DNA of 64,000 bases, taken from contig JAIVFJ010000073.1 in the NCBI GenBank assembly GCA_025765615.1, positions 124,001 through 188,000 of the forward strand. The letters are read 5' to 3'. The stretch's first letter is position 1; the number at the start of each line of letters is the position of its first letter. Below are positions 25,671 through 37,800 of the stretch, piece by piece. This stretch comes from Zopfochytrium polystomum. Taxonomy: Eukaryota; Chytridiomycota; Chytridiomycetes; Chytridiales; Chytridiaceae. The translations under genes were made by a program, and so were the position numbers. The notes below the pieces were generated by a model that was not told where the DNA came from, ran no database searches, and worked only from the letters and a program-made list of their open reading frames with translations.

Positions 25671-26042
25671 TCCTGCAGCCCGCACCCACCCCGCTTGCCC
25701 GCCGCCGCAACGAGTTTGTCTGAGTTTGATTTTTTGCCATCACCGTCACAAATAACAGAGACCAATTAAGGTCACACAAGCACATGAGCGAGCGCCATTC
25801 TGGATGGATTGGCCCAATTTGAACGCCTTAGTGAACACTCGTCGCCGCTGGGGATGAGCATCACGGAGAAGCAGCTACACAGTTTCGAAACCATTTTCCC
25901 TCAAAACCCATTGAAGCCTGAAGCCCTTCACTTTAGCGTCCAATCGATTTGCCCCAATTTCTTCCTGACATTGAGACGCAGTGATGTGGCAGTAAGCACA
26001 CGCGACGGTATCAGTAAATCCGCTGATTTATTTTCATATGGC

Positions 26043-27762
26043 TCAGTTGGTCTTGACCTTTGAGGCCGCCGTCTTCTTAGACTCCGCGTGGTACAAAACC
26101 ACAATGGACAACACAAAGAAACCAGCAATCATGCTAAAGCTGTTGACGTAGTACGGGTAGGCCGCAGAAAGGAACCGAGGGTACTCGTTGTGACGGAAAG
26201 GGTGGATGGCAACAGTCTCCGAAGCCTCGATCCAAGAAAGGCCGTGCCGCTTGTAATCAACCTTGAAGGTGAAAACGCCGTACACGTCGGGAAGCTTCAC
26301 ACGACTGATGAAGCGACCAGCGCGAATGGACCCGCCAAGCTCACCGGAAACGTGGGGAACGACAACGTATTCGGTGATATTGGCGCGGATGTACGGGTCG
26401 AGCATGACAGCCTCAAACTGAAGATCTGAAGTATGGAACGGTTGCCACGCGTTGTCCCGATATTCCGCAATGTCAATCTCGTAAACCTAGGCATTGGAGA
26501 GTAAGTGGTGGCAAAAGGAAGGGTTGAGTTTTTGCGCGGGTTTACCAATTCGTCCTTGATGCGGTATGCGCCGTGCTGCTTGTCTTCAGAGGGGCGGTGG
26601 TGGTACGTCTTCACGACTTTCAACACACCCTTCTCCCGGAAAACCCATTTGGACAACTCTGTTACGAAATTGAAGTTCGAGTTTTCGGCCCTGCAAGAAA
26701 TCAGCTCAATGGCAATTATTATCATCAAGATGTAAGCTTTTCAGCACTCACGTTCCAATCTTCTTCTTGATCAGTTCGTCTGAGAACATGTCGGCGCTAC
26801 CAGTGAAAACAATCCGCGCGTTGTTACGAGCTTGAAGCGCTGACACCAGTACCAAGGAGGACCCAGTCAAAGCTCCAGACTGAACGGTGTGGCTAGCTGG
26901 TGCTTTGACGGGGGCAGCGAAAGCCGAAGAGTGGCCGGTAAGGATAGGAGTGATCAAAGGATTTCGACCAGTCAAGCGGTGACCGACTCCACGGAAGAGG
27001 ACGGGTTGGGGATTGCCGCGTTTGAATTCGTCAGCCGGAAGGACGACGTCGTTGCCAACAAAGCGCGACGAGCTGATGAGAAGTGGATCGGTGCTGTCTG
27101 GAGTGTGGAATGCATCCCTGACTGCCCACGAGCGCTCGTCAAACTCCACCGAGTACTCGATGGCTAAATCACGAATAAATTCTGAAATCGACGACGATCC
27201 CGCGACCAAGACGTTTCCTCCCTTGTTTTGGAACTCGAGGATAGTCGCCGTGGTGAATTCGCCCTTGAAACCTGATCCAAATGGATGCCAAGCCAACATG
27301 GTAGAAGTTAGGTGGGGGACGATTTGAAGAGTAGGAAAGCAGGGATGATCCACTCAACTGTTTGCAGAGGACGCAAAGATAATCAAGTGGTTGTAGATGG
27401 GCATTTCGAAACGAATCAGCTCGATCGGAGTGCTCGGGGTCTTGTAGAACAGCTCGAATCCGCGGTCTGAATACAAAGTTCGGTTTGGGAGAGTGGGGGA
27501 GGAGGGAATGAGTTCGACCGCGTTGTTCTGGTCAGCAAGAGCACGCATCGTTTTTTGGACGCGTTGCTGAGATGGCCTCACCGGAAAGCGTCTTGAGGAA
27601 CACCGAGTAGCGATCCTTGTCCGCGTCTGAGTCGAGCACGACGAGTGTGCGAGTCGCACCGAATGGAGAGACCGCGGCGACGGGCGTCATCCATGACGCA
27701 GCACAGAGAGAGAACGCCAAGACTGCGGCCGAGGCCACCACCCACAGCTTCCTCATCATCAT
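26043..27762 (-). CDS. WBP1: Oligosaccharyltransferase 48-kDa subunit (OST48/Wbp1)
   Basis: An essential subunit of the ER oligosaccharyltransferase, which N-glycosylates nascent proteins. The start MMMRKLWVVAS at 27762 opens a signal peptide (hydrophobic WVVASAAVLAFSL). It is followed by RTLVVLDSDADKDRYSVFL, the DDOST N-terminal domain (family: LVLLD). Further exons give FELFYKTPSTPIELIRFE, YNHLIIFASS, FQNKGGNVLVAG (GIFT-like domain), NNARIVFTGSADMFSDE, and the C-terminal VYGVFTFKVDYKRHGLS and YPYYVNSFSMIAGFFVLSIVVLYHA (single membrane span). The tail ends KVKTN, matching the K(X)KXX ER-retrieval pattern of Wbp1. About five introns. Its neighbour, derlin, also acts in the ER; they are 121 bp apart on the same strand. 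Confidence 0.93.
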
Positions 27763-27883
27763 TATCCTCTCCTTTCTTTTGGGTTGATTGTTTTTTTTTG
27801 GGGGTTTTTTTTTTTTTTTTTTTTGCTTCATTTTTTTCCTCGCGGAAATTTGTTACTTCGTGGACGGTACACACAAAAACCCT

Positions 27884-29017
27884 TCAATCGGACAGGCGAT
27901 GGCCCCTCCCCCAAGCGTACCCTGCCCTCTGCCTGGTCCCCTCCTGCAGCTCCTGCTCCGCAGTCGGCCTGGGCCTAAAAGCCGTGTATCCGCTGCCTCC
28001 GGTCGGTGCCGGTCGCCCTCCACCGCCAGCGGCACGTCCAGCGCCGCCAAAACCACCCCCGGCACCTCCAGGGCCACCGCCCGGCGCATCTTGGAAGTAG
28101 TTGACCAGGAACTGTGGCGTGACGAGGAGTTTTCGTCCACCATTCTGCTCCGGGTAGATTTTGTCAAGGAAGTAGTAAAGGTGGCCAACGGCAATTCCAA
28201 TCAGCTTGCCCGTGGGGTCGGTCGAACCGCTCAAGAAATCCTAGGTCGAACGGAAAGAGGCCATCAGAACCGAGGATCGATGAATCCAGGTGACTTTCAC
28301 TGAACTTACGAAAACAAGCCAGACCCAGGGAAGGTACATTGCCTGTAGTTGAGTGCGATTATGAAAGTTCAAAAGTCGGAAGTGCATCATGGAAACACGA
28401 TGGGCAATTGTGTACCTTGAACCTCAATCCAAAAAAGAACGACACCTCCGTATGCTTATTGGCCATCGCCCACACGTAGAGGAGAGCAACAACAAGGGTT
28501 TCGAGAAGAATGAACCGCTTGAGGATGATGGCAGGCGGCTAAAAGTACCGGTTAGCCTGACTTTTTTGATGAAAGGATTCGTCACTTACGAGAATGGCAA
28601 TGAAAGTGAAAATAAGGTAAAAGACATAGTCAGATCTCCGGTTGCTGAAGAGAGTGGTCTCCAGTTGCCACGAGTAGTTATACAAGAAGTAGAGGGTGGT
28701 CAAGTATGGGAATCCCACTGGCATCCAGAAAAAGCTTGTGATCAGCCGCCAGATCTGTGGAATTTGTGGGCCGTTCGATTTCAGCCGGCCATCGTCTTAT
28801 TGTGATGCGAAGGGCTTGCCCCTATTACCTCGAATTTGCGATACACAAGAGGCCACGCGAGGTACAAGTAGGAGGGGCTAATGATTCCAACGCCTGCGGC
28901 AATCGAAATGCCGAGAGACGTCGTGAAGAGGGCGCGAGTGACAGGAGGGATGCTCGAGAACCAATCGGTGAGTTCATCCAGGGGGCCGCGTTGCGGGGGA
29001 GGCGCTGGTGCTGCCAT
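27884..29017 (-). CDS. Derlin (Der1/Dfm1-like, ERAD)
   Basis: A rhomboid-like pseudoprotease of the ER membrane that helps extract misfolded proteins (ERAD). The N-terminus has [24 protein letters not shown], the typical derlin opening with WF..IPPVTR. Then come [14 protein letters not shown], the intron-separated [14 protein letters not shown]-type [50 protein letters not shown] and [26 protein letters not shown] (derlin signature GHLYYFL..YP). No catalytic Ser/His is expected. The cytosolic tail is Gly/Pro-rich and ends at 27884. Four short introns. The ATG at 29017 immediately precedes the conserved opening. Confidence 0.94.
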
Positions 29018-29350
29018 TTTTTCGATTTATTTCTCTTTTGTTCGTGTGAGGAAAATGCCAAAATAATGGAAGGGAACCTTCTCGATGTTTTGCCCCTAAC
29101 TCTGCTGGAGCGAAGGTAGATCAAGATTGTGGTGCGGTGGGAGATCATAAAGCATCAAAATATGTGAGACCGCGGAGAGACCGTGGACAAAGTCGTAAGT
29201 ACTCAGAACGAACACGAGGCAAACCCTCGGTCGTCGCCGCACTACCCATCAAACTCTAATAGGGTGCGCGGATCGACCTGCGTGATCGCGGCCAAGTGGG
29301 GACCAACCTGAACGGGAAGAGAAACTGTCCTATTCGAAAGAATAAGTCCT

Positions 29351-29772
29351 TTATTTTGCCAAGTCTTTGCGCCCCCTCAGCATCCTCCTCAGCAAAAGCT
29401 TCCGACCGTTACGCGTTTTTAGCCGGCTGAGGAAACCAAACTTTCGCTTGCGCTTCAGAGTTGAGGGATGGTACTCTGTTCCATAGCATGTAGATCGAGC
29501 AAACGACGGCGCAGCAAAGGGAGACGATGCGACGGGCAGGCGAGGTTGCGGGAGAAAGGGACTGCGTTGGGGAGTGCCGGGCCAACGGGGGTGAGAATTT
29601 CAGCGGCGCATTGTCCTCAGTCGAGAATAATCCAGGACGGTAAGCATACATACCTTATCGCGGAGGAAACAGGAGTTAAGGTCCAAGACGCTCGTGGTAC
29701 GGGAAAAAGGCTTGCGATGGGGGCAACGGTGCGGTGCAGCCAAGGAGTGGCCGCCGATCGAAGTAAGGCCAT
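29351..29772 (-). CDS. MRPL34: Mitochondrial ribosomal protein bL34m (two exons)
   Basis: A small protein of the mitochondrial large ribosomal subunit, found by splicing. Exon 1 is 29772-29654 (119 nt), a GT-AG intron spans 29653-29562, and exon 2 is 29561-29351 (211 nt). Together they give exactly 110 codons including the stop. The C-terminal block is the bL34 signature: [20 protein letters not shown] followed by [15 protein letters not shown]. The N-terminus ([18 protein letters not shown]) is basic and helical, as in a mitochondrial presequence. A naive reading of the same bases gives an unrelated 80-codon membrane-like frame that should be discarded. It lies 334 bp upstream of the derlin start. 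Confidence 0.93.
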
Positions 29773-31681
29773 CACTGCCTTGTCAAAAAACCCTATTCCA
29801 GCGTTGACGTGGAAATCTGGGGAACTAAAGGTCCCACGTCCAAGCGTTTGGAGGACTGATGTAGGAGGAAGTGGCCGGAGTTGCTGGCAGCCAAAAAAAA
29901 AAAAAAAAAGACTGATTTGTCCTACAGGTAAGACAGCTGGCGTAAAGTGAGGAAGAGGGATTTGCCATTCTGGGAGTGTAATATGTATTGAAAAATGGGC
30001 TGATTCGATTTTTATGACGAACTCAAATTCCACCCGATTCGGTTCGCACATAAGCACATCTGCGGTCAGTTTGATGGGCAAATGTACCCCAAGAGTCATT
30101 CCGAGAATTTATTTTCGAAAAATGTCAATGCGTAAAGTGTTAAACCCGTACTCGTTGATGTCGGCCCTCTCCCACGGACCGTTGCCGTGCCGCCCGTCCG
30201 AGTCCAGTCCGTGTCAACGGAACCCTGTTCCTGCGCGGCTGACAGACCCTTTCCCAGACCGGACCCGATCTTGAAATCGCGGAACGGCACTTGGTAAAGC
30301 GCTGCAAAAATGAAGAAAAAAAAATTATAAATCATTACATTTGGAAAGTCGGGCAAACGAAATAATTCCAATGCCAGCGCTGGCGGCGCGCGCAGGATGC
30401 CCCTCTCCGTTGACGCAAGTTGGAGCACGCACTCCCGACGGCGGCGGCGCCAGCAGCTCAGAGGGAAAGAAAAATACGCGCAGCAACAGCCGTACCCCAC
30501 GTACTTTCATGTCGGAATGGAACGAATCTGTTGTTTCTTTGACGGGAACGGCCCGCTCGGACCGGAACCAACGTGCTTTCTGTGCCCGCGCCGTACCATG
30601 CAGAGCCTCAATGAATTTGCATTCTGGACTTGCGTTACTTAATAAGAAGCCCGTGGTATGAGGACTTGCGTTCAGGCAGTTTCCCCTTTCGAAAGGGTTT
30701 AAATGTAATTGCGCGGGTCTAATCAAATCCTTGTGGAATTTGTTTTGTTGATCGTGGTTCTTCGCTCTCTTGGTTCTGTCTGTCTCGCATCGTTCGAAAT
30801 GGGCACCATGTTCACCGTGCGAATAAAGAAAGCGTTCAGCAGTTTTGCGATGGAGTTTCCGGTTTATATCTGATGACACAACCGGAACTGAAGGCAGAGG
30901 CGGAGCAATAATGTTACTTCATTCCGTTTCATTTATCCCAAATAAATTGGTGAGGGTAAATGCTGATCATAGATGCCCAGCTTCCGTCCAAACTGCGGAA
31001 AGAAAGAAACGAGCACGCCACCGCAGCGGAGCGCGGGCGGACTTCATGCAGCCGATCAAAAAGGAAAAAAAATTTCAACAATTAAGCCACCCGAAATAAA
31101 ACAAAATCGAAAATGCGCAATATTTGCGAAAAGGAGAGAAAAAAACATTGCACAAATTTTTGTCTCACAGTCTCACCTTGAACAAAGACAGATTTTTGTT
31201 GATGTTGCAACCGCTCCTTCCGAATTGGGCTTGATACGGCAATCTGGGAGTGCTGTTTTTTTTTTTTGTTTTTTTTTATCGCAGATGCACATGACTTGCC
31301 TGACTGCGCGCAGGACAGAGCAAGAAAGGGAGACAGAAAAACAGAGCCGATAAAAAAAGGCCTTTGATGATGATAAAGCCACGGGAGATCGAGAGACAGG
31401 GAGAAAAGAGAGAGAGAGAGAGAGAATGAAAGCAAGAAGAGAGGGGGGGAAAGAACAAACAAAAAGGCAACAGGAAAGCAAGAAATTTTTCCTCCCATCA
31501 TCACATTAGTATAAAAAGCTTTCCACCCCCATTCCTGCCCAGTTCGGAAAGTCTCTCCTTGTCACCCCACCCCGCGCCTTTTTCTCGCCAGCTGCCGTCA
31601 GTTACCTCGCGGCAGCCAACCCAGAAGACACGCACACACACACACACACACACCCTCAACCCAAACGCAACCCTCATAGCC
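29773..31681. other. Intergenic region between bL34m and the DctA-like gene
   Basis: I find no supportable gene. Minus frames at 30879-30325 (184 codons) and 30500-30096 lack domains and overlap CG-rich sequence that is open on both strands. There are poly(A) runs (29893-29909, 30308-30323), a (GA)n patch near 31400-31430 and a (CA)n run at 31631-31652, 30 bp before the symporter ATG. Confidence 0.45.
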
Positions 31682-33184
31682 ATGGCTGACGAAAAGAAAG
31701 TCGACACCGCCGATGTCACTGCAGAAGTTGCACCGGCCCCCGTTCCAAGCGCTCCAAGCGCTCCAAGCGCGAGGAAGCCCATTTCGCCAAAGAGCATTCT
31801 GATCACCATCGTCACCTCGCTCACTTTTTGGATGCTGGTTGGCCTCGGTGTTGGCCTGCTCCTCGGCGCCTACGCTCCCAGCTTCTCCACCCAGGCGAAA
31901 CCGGTGGCAAATCTCTTCCTCCGCCCCATCCAGTTTGTCGTGTTTCCCCTCGTCTTTTCGTCTCTCGTTGCCGCAATTGCTGGCCACGGTGACTTGAAGT
32001 CGTTGGGCCGTCTCGGAATCAAGTCTTTCATTTACTTTGAAGCGGTTACGGTACGCAGTAGTCTCGGTTGGACCCCCGCATTTTCTTGTTTCTAATGACC
32101 GACACTCTGTCGTGCTTCATTAGACCATTGCGCTGTTTCTTGGCCTTGGCATGGTCAACGCGGTCAAGCCAGGAGCCGGTATCAGCACCAAGAAGTACAC
32201 GGGTGACTCGAGCACGTTCACTTTTGACAACTGGATCACGCACTTGACGCCCAAGACTTGGGGTGAGATGATGACCGGCGAGCTCCTTCAAACCTTCGTC
32301 GCGTCTGTCATTTTCGGGTGTGCTGCTGCAATGTCGGCCGACAAGTACCGCAAGTTGGTTGTGGAGATTGCCGACGCTGTCATGAACATCATGTTCAACT
32401 TCGTGAAGTGTGTTCATGCCCTACTTTCGCATTGTTGCCACGACTTATTGCTAACGTTGTATTTATTATAATTAGCATCGTGATTTGGGCCGCTCCCATT
32501 GGTGTGTGCTTCTCAGTTGCTGCTTCTGTGGGCTCAAACGGTGGCCTGGGTGTTATTGGATCCCTTGGGAAACTGGTTGCCACTGTGTACGCTGCATTGA
32601 TCATCTTCATTATCGTCGTTTTCGGTTCGGTGATGGCCATCGCCCGCGTGAACCCGTTCGAGTTCATTCCCGCCATCAAGGAGCCCCTCCTTATTGCGTA
32701 CACTACTGCAACTTCGGAAGCCGCTCTGCCACGCGCCATTGAGTGCCTCGAGAAGTACGGCTGCTCTCCAAGGGTTACCGTCTTCACTCTGTCTTTCGGA
32801 TACGCCTTTAACCTCGATGGATCCACCCTCTACCTTGCCCTGGCGTCCGTGTTTTGTGCCCAAGCCACCAACATCGACAAGACGATCGGCGAGCAGATTG
32901 TTATGGTCCTTCTGCTCATGATCACCTCCAAGGGCGTTGCCGGTGTTCGATCAGCCTCCATCATTGTGCTCATTGCCATGCTGTCCACTTTCCAGATTCC
33001 CCAGGACCCTGTTAACCTGATTCTTGGTGTTGACTGGTTTATGGACATGGCCAGGACTTTCACCAACGTCCTTGGCAACTGCCTCGCTACCGTCGTCATG
33101 GCGAAGTGGGAGAAGGAGTTCCGGACCGAACCGCTCCCGGTGACGTTGGAGGAGGTCGAGGTTGATGTTGAGAAGGCGGCTTGA
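31682..33184 (+). CDS. Dicarboxylate/amino acid:cation symporter, DctA-like (DAACS/SLC1 fold)
   Basis: A membrane carrier probably taking up C4-dicarboxylates or related acids with cations. Exons 31682-32050, 32124-32407 and 32476-33184 are phase-consistent and give 453 residues. Family landmarks: AYTTATSEAALPRAIE (hairpin HP1), SFGYAFNLDGSTLYL (TM7, the NMDGT position), SKGVAGVRSASIIVLIA (HP2), and DWFMDMARTFTNVLGNCLATVVMAKW (TM8). The end VLGN.LATVV.AKW resembles bacterial DctA (Asn after Gly) more than animal glutamate carriers or archaeal Glt, which have Asp there. The N-terminal 40 residues are Ala/Pro-rich and cytosolic. The ATG follows a (CA)n stretch in the leader. Bacterial origin is possible, but two introns show it is long established. 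Confidence 0.9.
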
Positions 33185-33477
33185 AAATAGGGAGGAGCTT
33201 GCAGTGTGCGGAGCGATGATTTCCCGCATTGCCCTCCTTAGGACAATGAGCAAACACACTTTCTTTGTACTTCCACATTGGTTGTTTTTTCTTTCCCTTT
33301 TTTTTTTTTCTTTCCCTTCCCTTCTTTCTCTTTTCTGGCCCCCTCCCTCCATCCATCCCTCCCTCCGTCCGTTCGGACAGTGCCCTGTTCCCCCCCGTTC
33401 TTGCCTCTTGCACATTTGGACCTCTTTTTTTTGTTTTTCGTGGTGACGGGATTGTAGAGAGTAGTCGTTTTTGTCGG

Positions 33478-34763
33478 ATGTCCCACTCCCATGTCAGTAT
33501 CAAGAAATTCATATTTCCCCCCAACATGGAAGAGGGCAACGACAACGGCATCGGCAACGGCAACGACGAGTCGCGGCTGCTGGCGCTGGCGACCCTGAAG
33601 ACCGCGGGGCGGGTCCCAGACCGTCTCACCGCCGACTACCCGACCCCACTCAACCCACCAGGCCCCGGTGATGCGAGCGCGAACGTACCACGACCCGCCA
33701 CGCAAATGCAGCGCAAGCGCCGCGCGGAGATGGACCTGACCTACTGCGAGTACAACCTGAGCACCATGCGGGACACCCGAGGGGGCTTCATCGTGGACGA
33801 GCAGCCGCAGATCCAGCCCAGTCAACAGCAGCAGCAGCAGGATCAACAGGCGGAGGCGGGCGGCATGTCGAAACGGACAAAAGCGGACGACGGAATCGCG
33901 CTGGATCCGACAGACGGAAACAACAAGTGCGTCGAATGCCTGTCGGTGGACCTCGACACATCCTATTGGCGGTACTTTAAGGTGCTCGTGTGCCGATCGT
34001 GCAAAGAAAAGTTCAAGGAGAAGTACAGCCTGTTGACAAAGACGGAATGCAAAGAGGTGAGATCCCTTTTGCCAACCCCCCCCCCCCCCTGTCCCGTCTT
34101 TTGGCTATTAATTCCAGTCAGTGAGACCCGGCTCTCATACCATGGGATCAGGATTATTTGCTGACTGAAAGCGAAATGCGCGACACAACAGTGTTACCGT
34201 TCTGGGAGAAACCGAATCCTCACAAGTCGACGTACGCCAATATGATGCTCTACTTGCGGATGCATGTACGTTTTCAAACTCAGCCGTTTTGGCCGACTTG
34301 AGATTCGCCCTGTAATCCTTTTCATCACCAAGGTTGAAGCGTTTGCGCTTCAGAAATGGGGCAGCCACGAGGCGATGGATGCAGAGTTTGAAAGGCGGGA
34401 AAGCGAGAAAAAGGATCGGAAGGACAAGAAGTACAAAAAGAAACTGATTGGTGCGTCTCGTGACTCTCGTCTCGCAGTCACAGCATAGGGGGTCGTGAAA
34501 GACATTGCTGACCGTGTTTGGCGTTACAGAGCTCCGAAAGAAAACGCGGACCAGTACTTGGATGCACAAGCCAGCAAGGGAACACACCCACGAGTACGGA
34601 GAAACGAAGCACGACAAGGAGGGGAAGTGAGTAATCAGATAATTTGGTTTGCATATTGTTTTCCGACAGCTCCACGGACGACGACTAATCAGGAGATGTT
34701 GTATGCAGCACGTACAAAAAGTGCTCAACATGTGGACTCAACATGTTTTTCGAGGAGCTCTAA
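33478..34763 (+). CDS. RAD14: XPA/Rad14 DNA damage recognition protein
   Basis: A scaffold of nucleotide excision repair that binds damaged DNA, RPA and TFIIH. Five exons join in phase: 33478-34056, 34152-34265, 34333-34450, 34530-34626 and 34709-34763 (320 residues). The zinc finger is C-x2-C-x17-C-x2-C (CVEC ... CRSC), the exact human XPA spacing. Then come EKYSLLTKTECKE, DYLLTESEM, FWEKPNPHKSTYANMMLYLR, and EAFALQKWGSHEAMDAE (DNA-binding helix). The end HEYGE...NTYKKCSTCGLNMFFEEL matches the TFIIH-binding XPA tail. A nuclear basic stretch RKRRAEMDL and a Gln run lie in the N-terminus. The start could instead be the ATG at 33526. The stop is only 57 bp from the GCP5 start. Confidence 0.94.
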
Positions 34764-34820
34764 ATACATATTGCGTGTGTCGTGAGGCAGTTTGTTGGGC
34801 TGGGTGGCCCAGAAAGAGCA

Positions 34821-37800
34821 ATGAAAATGCCTCCTCCGCCAGGACTTGTCAAAGCCGATCTGGTCAGCAAGCTTGTGCAGCATTTGCTCCAGCCGCAGGT
34901 AGCCGCTCGCTTTCATGGCCTGGCCGAGTTTTAATGCAGGGGCCCCGCAGGATCGCTCGACCCAACATGCCCGAGCTGCGCATGTGGAGCGCTCGCTTCG
35001 ATTCCACTCCTTCCCAGCGACAAATGAGCATCGCGTAGCCGAGTCATTCATGGGGTACGTGCGACGCAACGTGTTCGTTTAGCCAACGGTCGATAAGATT
35101 GTCTTCGTTTGCTTTTTGCTCGACCACAGGCTAATAGAGAAGTTTGACCTGTACGGGCAGCAAGAAAAGGCGCATGAGCTGGAGGCACTTTTTAACAAGG
35201 CCAATCAGTTGGTGGGCACGACATCGCGTGTCAAAAAGATAGCCGTAAGCTTCTTCCGTGTTTCCCTTGCCGTTAAATTCCCTTTAACACTATCATGCCA
35301 ACCAATTTCAGCTGTACGACGCGCTCGCACTCCTGCTTCACATGTCGCTGGCGCCACTGAAGTCCAGCTACCAAGCACGGAAATCATACGAGGAGAACTC
35401 ATCGGTTTCGCTTACGTGGGAGGATATATTACGCGAGGAGCCGCTAGAAGGCGACCATTGGAGGCCAGTCAGGCAAGAGGGTAGGACCCGATGGAGCCGA
35501 TGGGACTCGGAAGACTCGAATTGGAGTGAAGACGATGAGGCCGGCGAAATCGACCGAGCGTCCGCCGTCGACGTTGAAGAAGTCGCTCCGGTGCCGGGCT
35601 TGGTGGTCGAAGGTTGACGCGACTTTCGTATAAGCTTTTTATCACTGCTAACGCGCAAACGCTTCTCCAACCTCTGTCAAACCCAGACTCGCACCTGCCA
35701 GACCAGCTTCCGCAAACCTCATTTCGAGTGGACCACGCGGACGCGGAAAAAAGTGCAAAGGCGATGTACTGGGATCCTAATCGACCGCAGAGAAGCGTAC
35801 CAAGTGAAGGTTTGGCTGGACGAATGCATGTTTTCCTTGTGTTTACCAATTTTCCACTCAAAAGATCACCACTTCAAGGCCTCAGAACCAACGTCCTTGA
35901 GTGAGTTTTCCACTTTCTTGCACTGTTTTTACTCTTTTCTTTTTTCTTACCATGTCTGTGCCGGTAGTGCCATCGCTTGCCGTAAAACAGTCGTCCGAGC
36001 CTTCGTTTTTTGGCGTTCCCGCATTCTCCACCAATTTTGTCTCGGAGTTGGACGTGATTCTCGAGTCCATTCACGTTTTGTTTGGCCTGCCAGCAGACCT
36101 CTACGATTTGGACTCCAGCGGATGCTACTCTGTAAGCGTCTTAGTCCCCGTTGCAAACATGCTCCTCGACGAAATCTGCAATCTCCTTTCTCACAAAGAA
36201 TGTCCCTTCGAACGTAGGTTCGTGGCACAGCCAGTTTGAAGCACTTATCGGAGGGAACTCTGCATTCTATTATGGATCGGTTTTGTGCTTGGGGTAATTT
36301 AATTGTACGATTGCAAAGATTTGCAAAAAGGCAGGCCTTGATTCGACTGGTCAATACCATACTTATCAGCACATTCTCGCACTAGTACTCTCAAAGAGCG
36401 CACGCTTGTGCTGGAAGCCTTTGCGTCGGTTACTGAGAAGCGATTGGACAGATTTTTTGAATGGCTCAGCAACCTCGAGAGGCAGTATATGAATATGTAT
36501 GGCGTCCTCATGACAGTTGTTTGATATGAACAGATCTTCCTAGTATGTGCGAAGATTCTGGGAAAGGAGGAATCGGGGTCCTACAAACGGTGTCGCTTAT
36601 CCAACTTGCTGAACTCGTTCGGTGCAAGATTGATCTGTTGATGCCATTGGACTCTGTCATCCTCGAAGTCGGCTTTGCAAATTGTGAGCTTTGTGCGCTG
36701 CGTTTGGTGTATACTCATAGTTGGCATCATCAGCCCAAAAACACCCATCGACACTACTTTTAGACCGCCTTTGGGCTGAATTAGGAGTTTACCAGCATGC
36801 TTGCGACGCGCACATGTTCATCAATTTACTATTGGTGTTGTTTGAGACAATGCGGCCTTGGATAGATCGAATCGAGGATTGGTTTTTGTCAAACGAGATA
36901 GTTGACTTGTTCAACGAATTACCGATTGTATTGTGAGTCAAGCAAAGCCCTCAGGTGTAATTCTTACCACGCTTGAGTCCAGCCATCCAAATGTTCGCAA
37001 AAATTACTGGACAGAATCTTACTCGATCTGCAACGAGCGTCTGCCCCAGATTCTGTCGGCAAACATGGATGCAATTGCAAGAATCGGAAAGGGGCTTCAC
37101 ATTCTTCACGAATTATACCCGAGCATGGTTGGCACGACCAGTTGCTGCAGCCGTTTTCACTGAACAAAATTATTTGCCAGTGCTCCGATTGTTTGGGAGA
37201 AGAAAGCCGTACGTCGCTACATCAGAGGCTGTTTTTGGCTGTACAGAAACACTTTCATCTCGCATCCGTAGCTTCGAGCGACGACACTTCCGCCCCATTG
37301 ACTAGCGCCCAGTCTTCCGCTGGTATTGCGCCCGAACTTGAACTTCTTCTCTTCGAATCCATGGAAATCGCGGACGCGCCAGAAGCCATCAAAATCGTTT
37401 CAATGGCAGAAATCAGCAAAGACGAAGAACCAATCTTTCGGGAAGGTGACGTTTGACATGCTGTCAAGCACGCATTTTCCGCACGCAGTAACAAATTTTC
37501 AATGTTCTTCTCCGCAGACTATGAACAAGTACTGCTGCCTTTGACACAAACGTGGGATCTAGCGTTGTCTAGCGCGTTGCTCCCACTGGACAAATCTGTC
37601 GGAAAATGTGTCTTGCAGCAAATGTTCAGTTCATCACAATTAGAGCTACATCTTCGAGTGATTAAGGACTTTTTCCTTCTGGGACAAGGCTCTGTTATGA
37701 CATCGTTTTGCGATGCCCTGATGGAACTGGTATGATCACCTGAGCTGCACTTTCGTGTTGTGTCTTAGTACTTCATTTAGGACCAAAACGTTTGGAAGCG

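Noticed and set aside
29409..29651. 80-codon membrane-like protein
   Set aside because: Same bases encode bL34m in another frame after splicing, with an unmistakable L34 signature.
30325..30879. 184-codon minus frame
   Set aside because: No domain, mixed composition, overlapped by an equally open plus frame.
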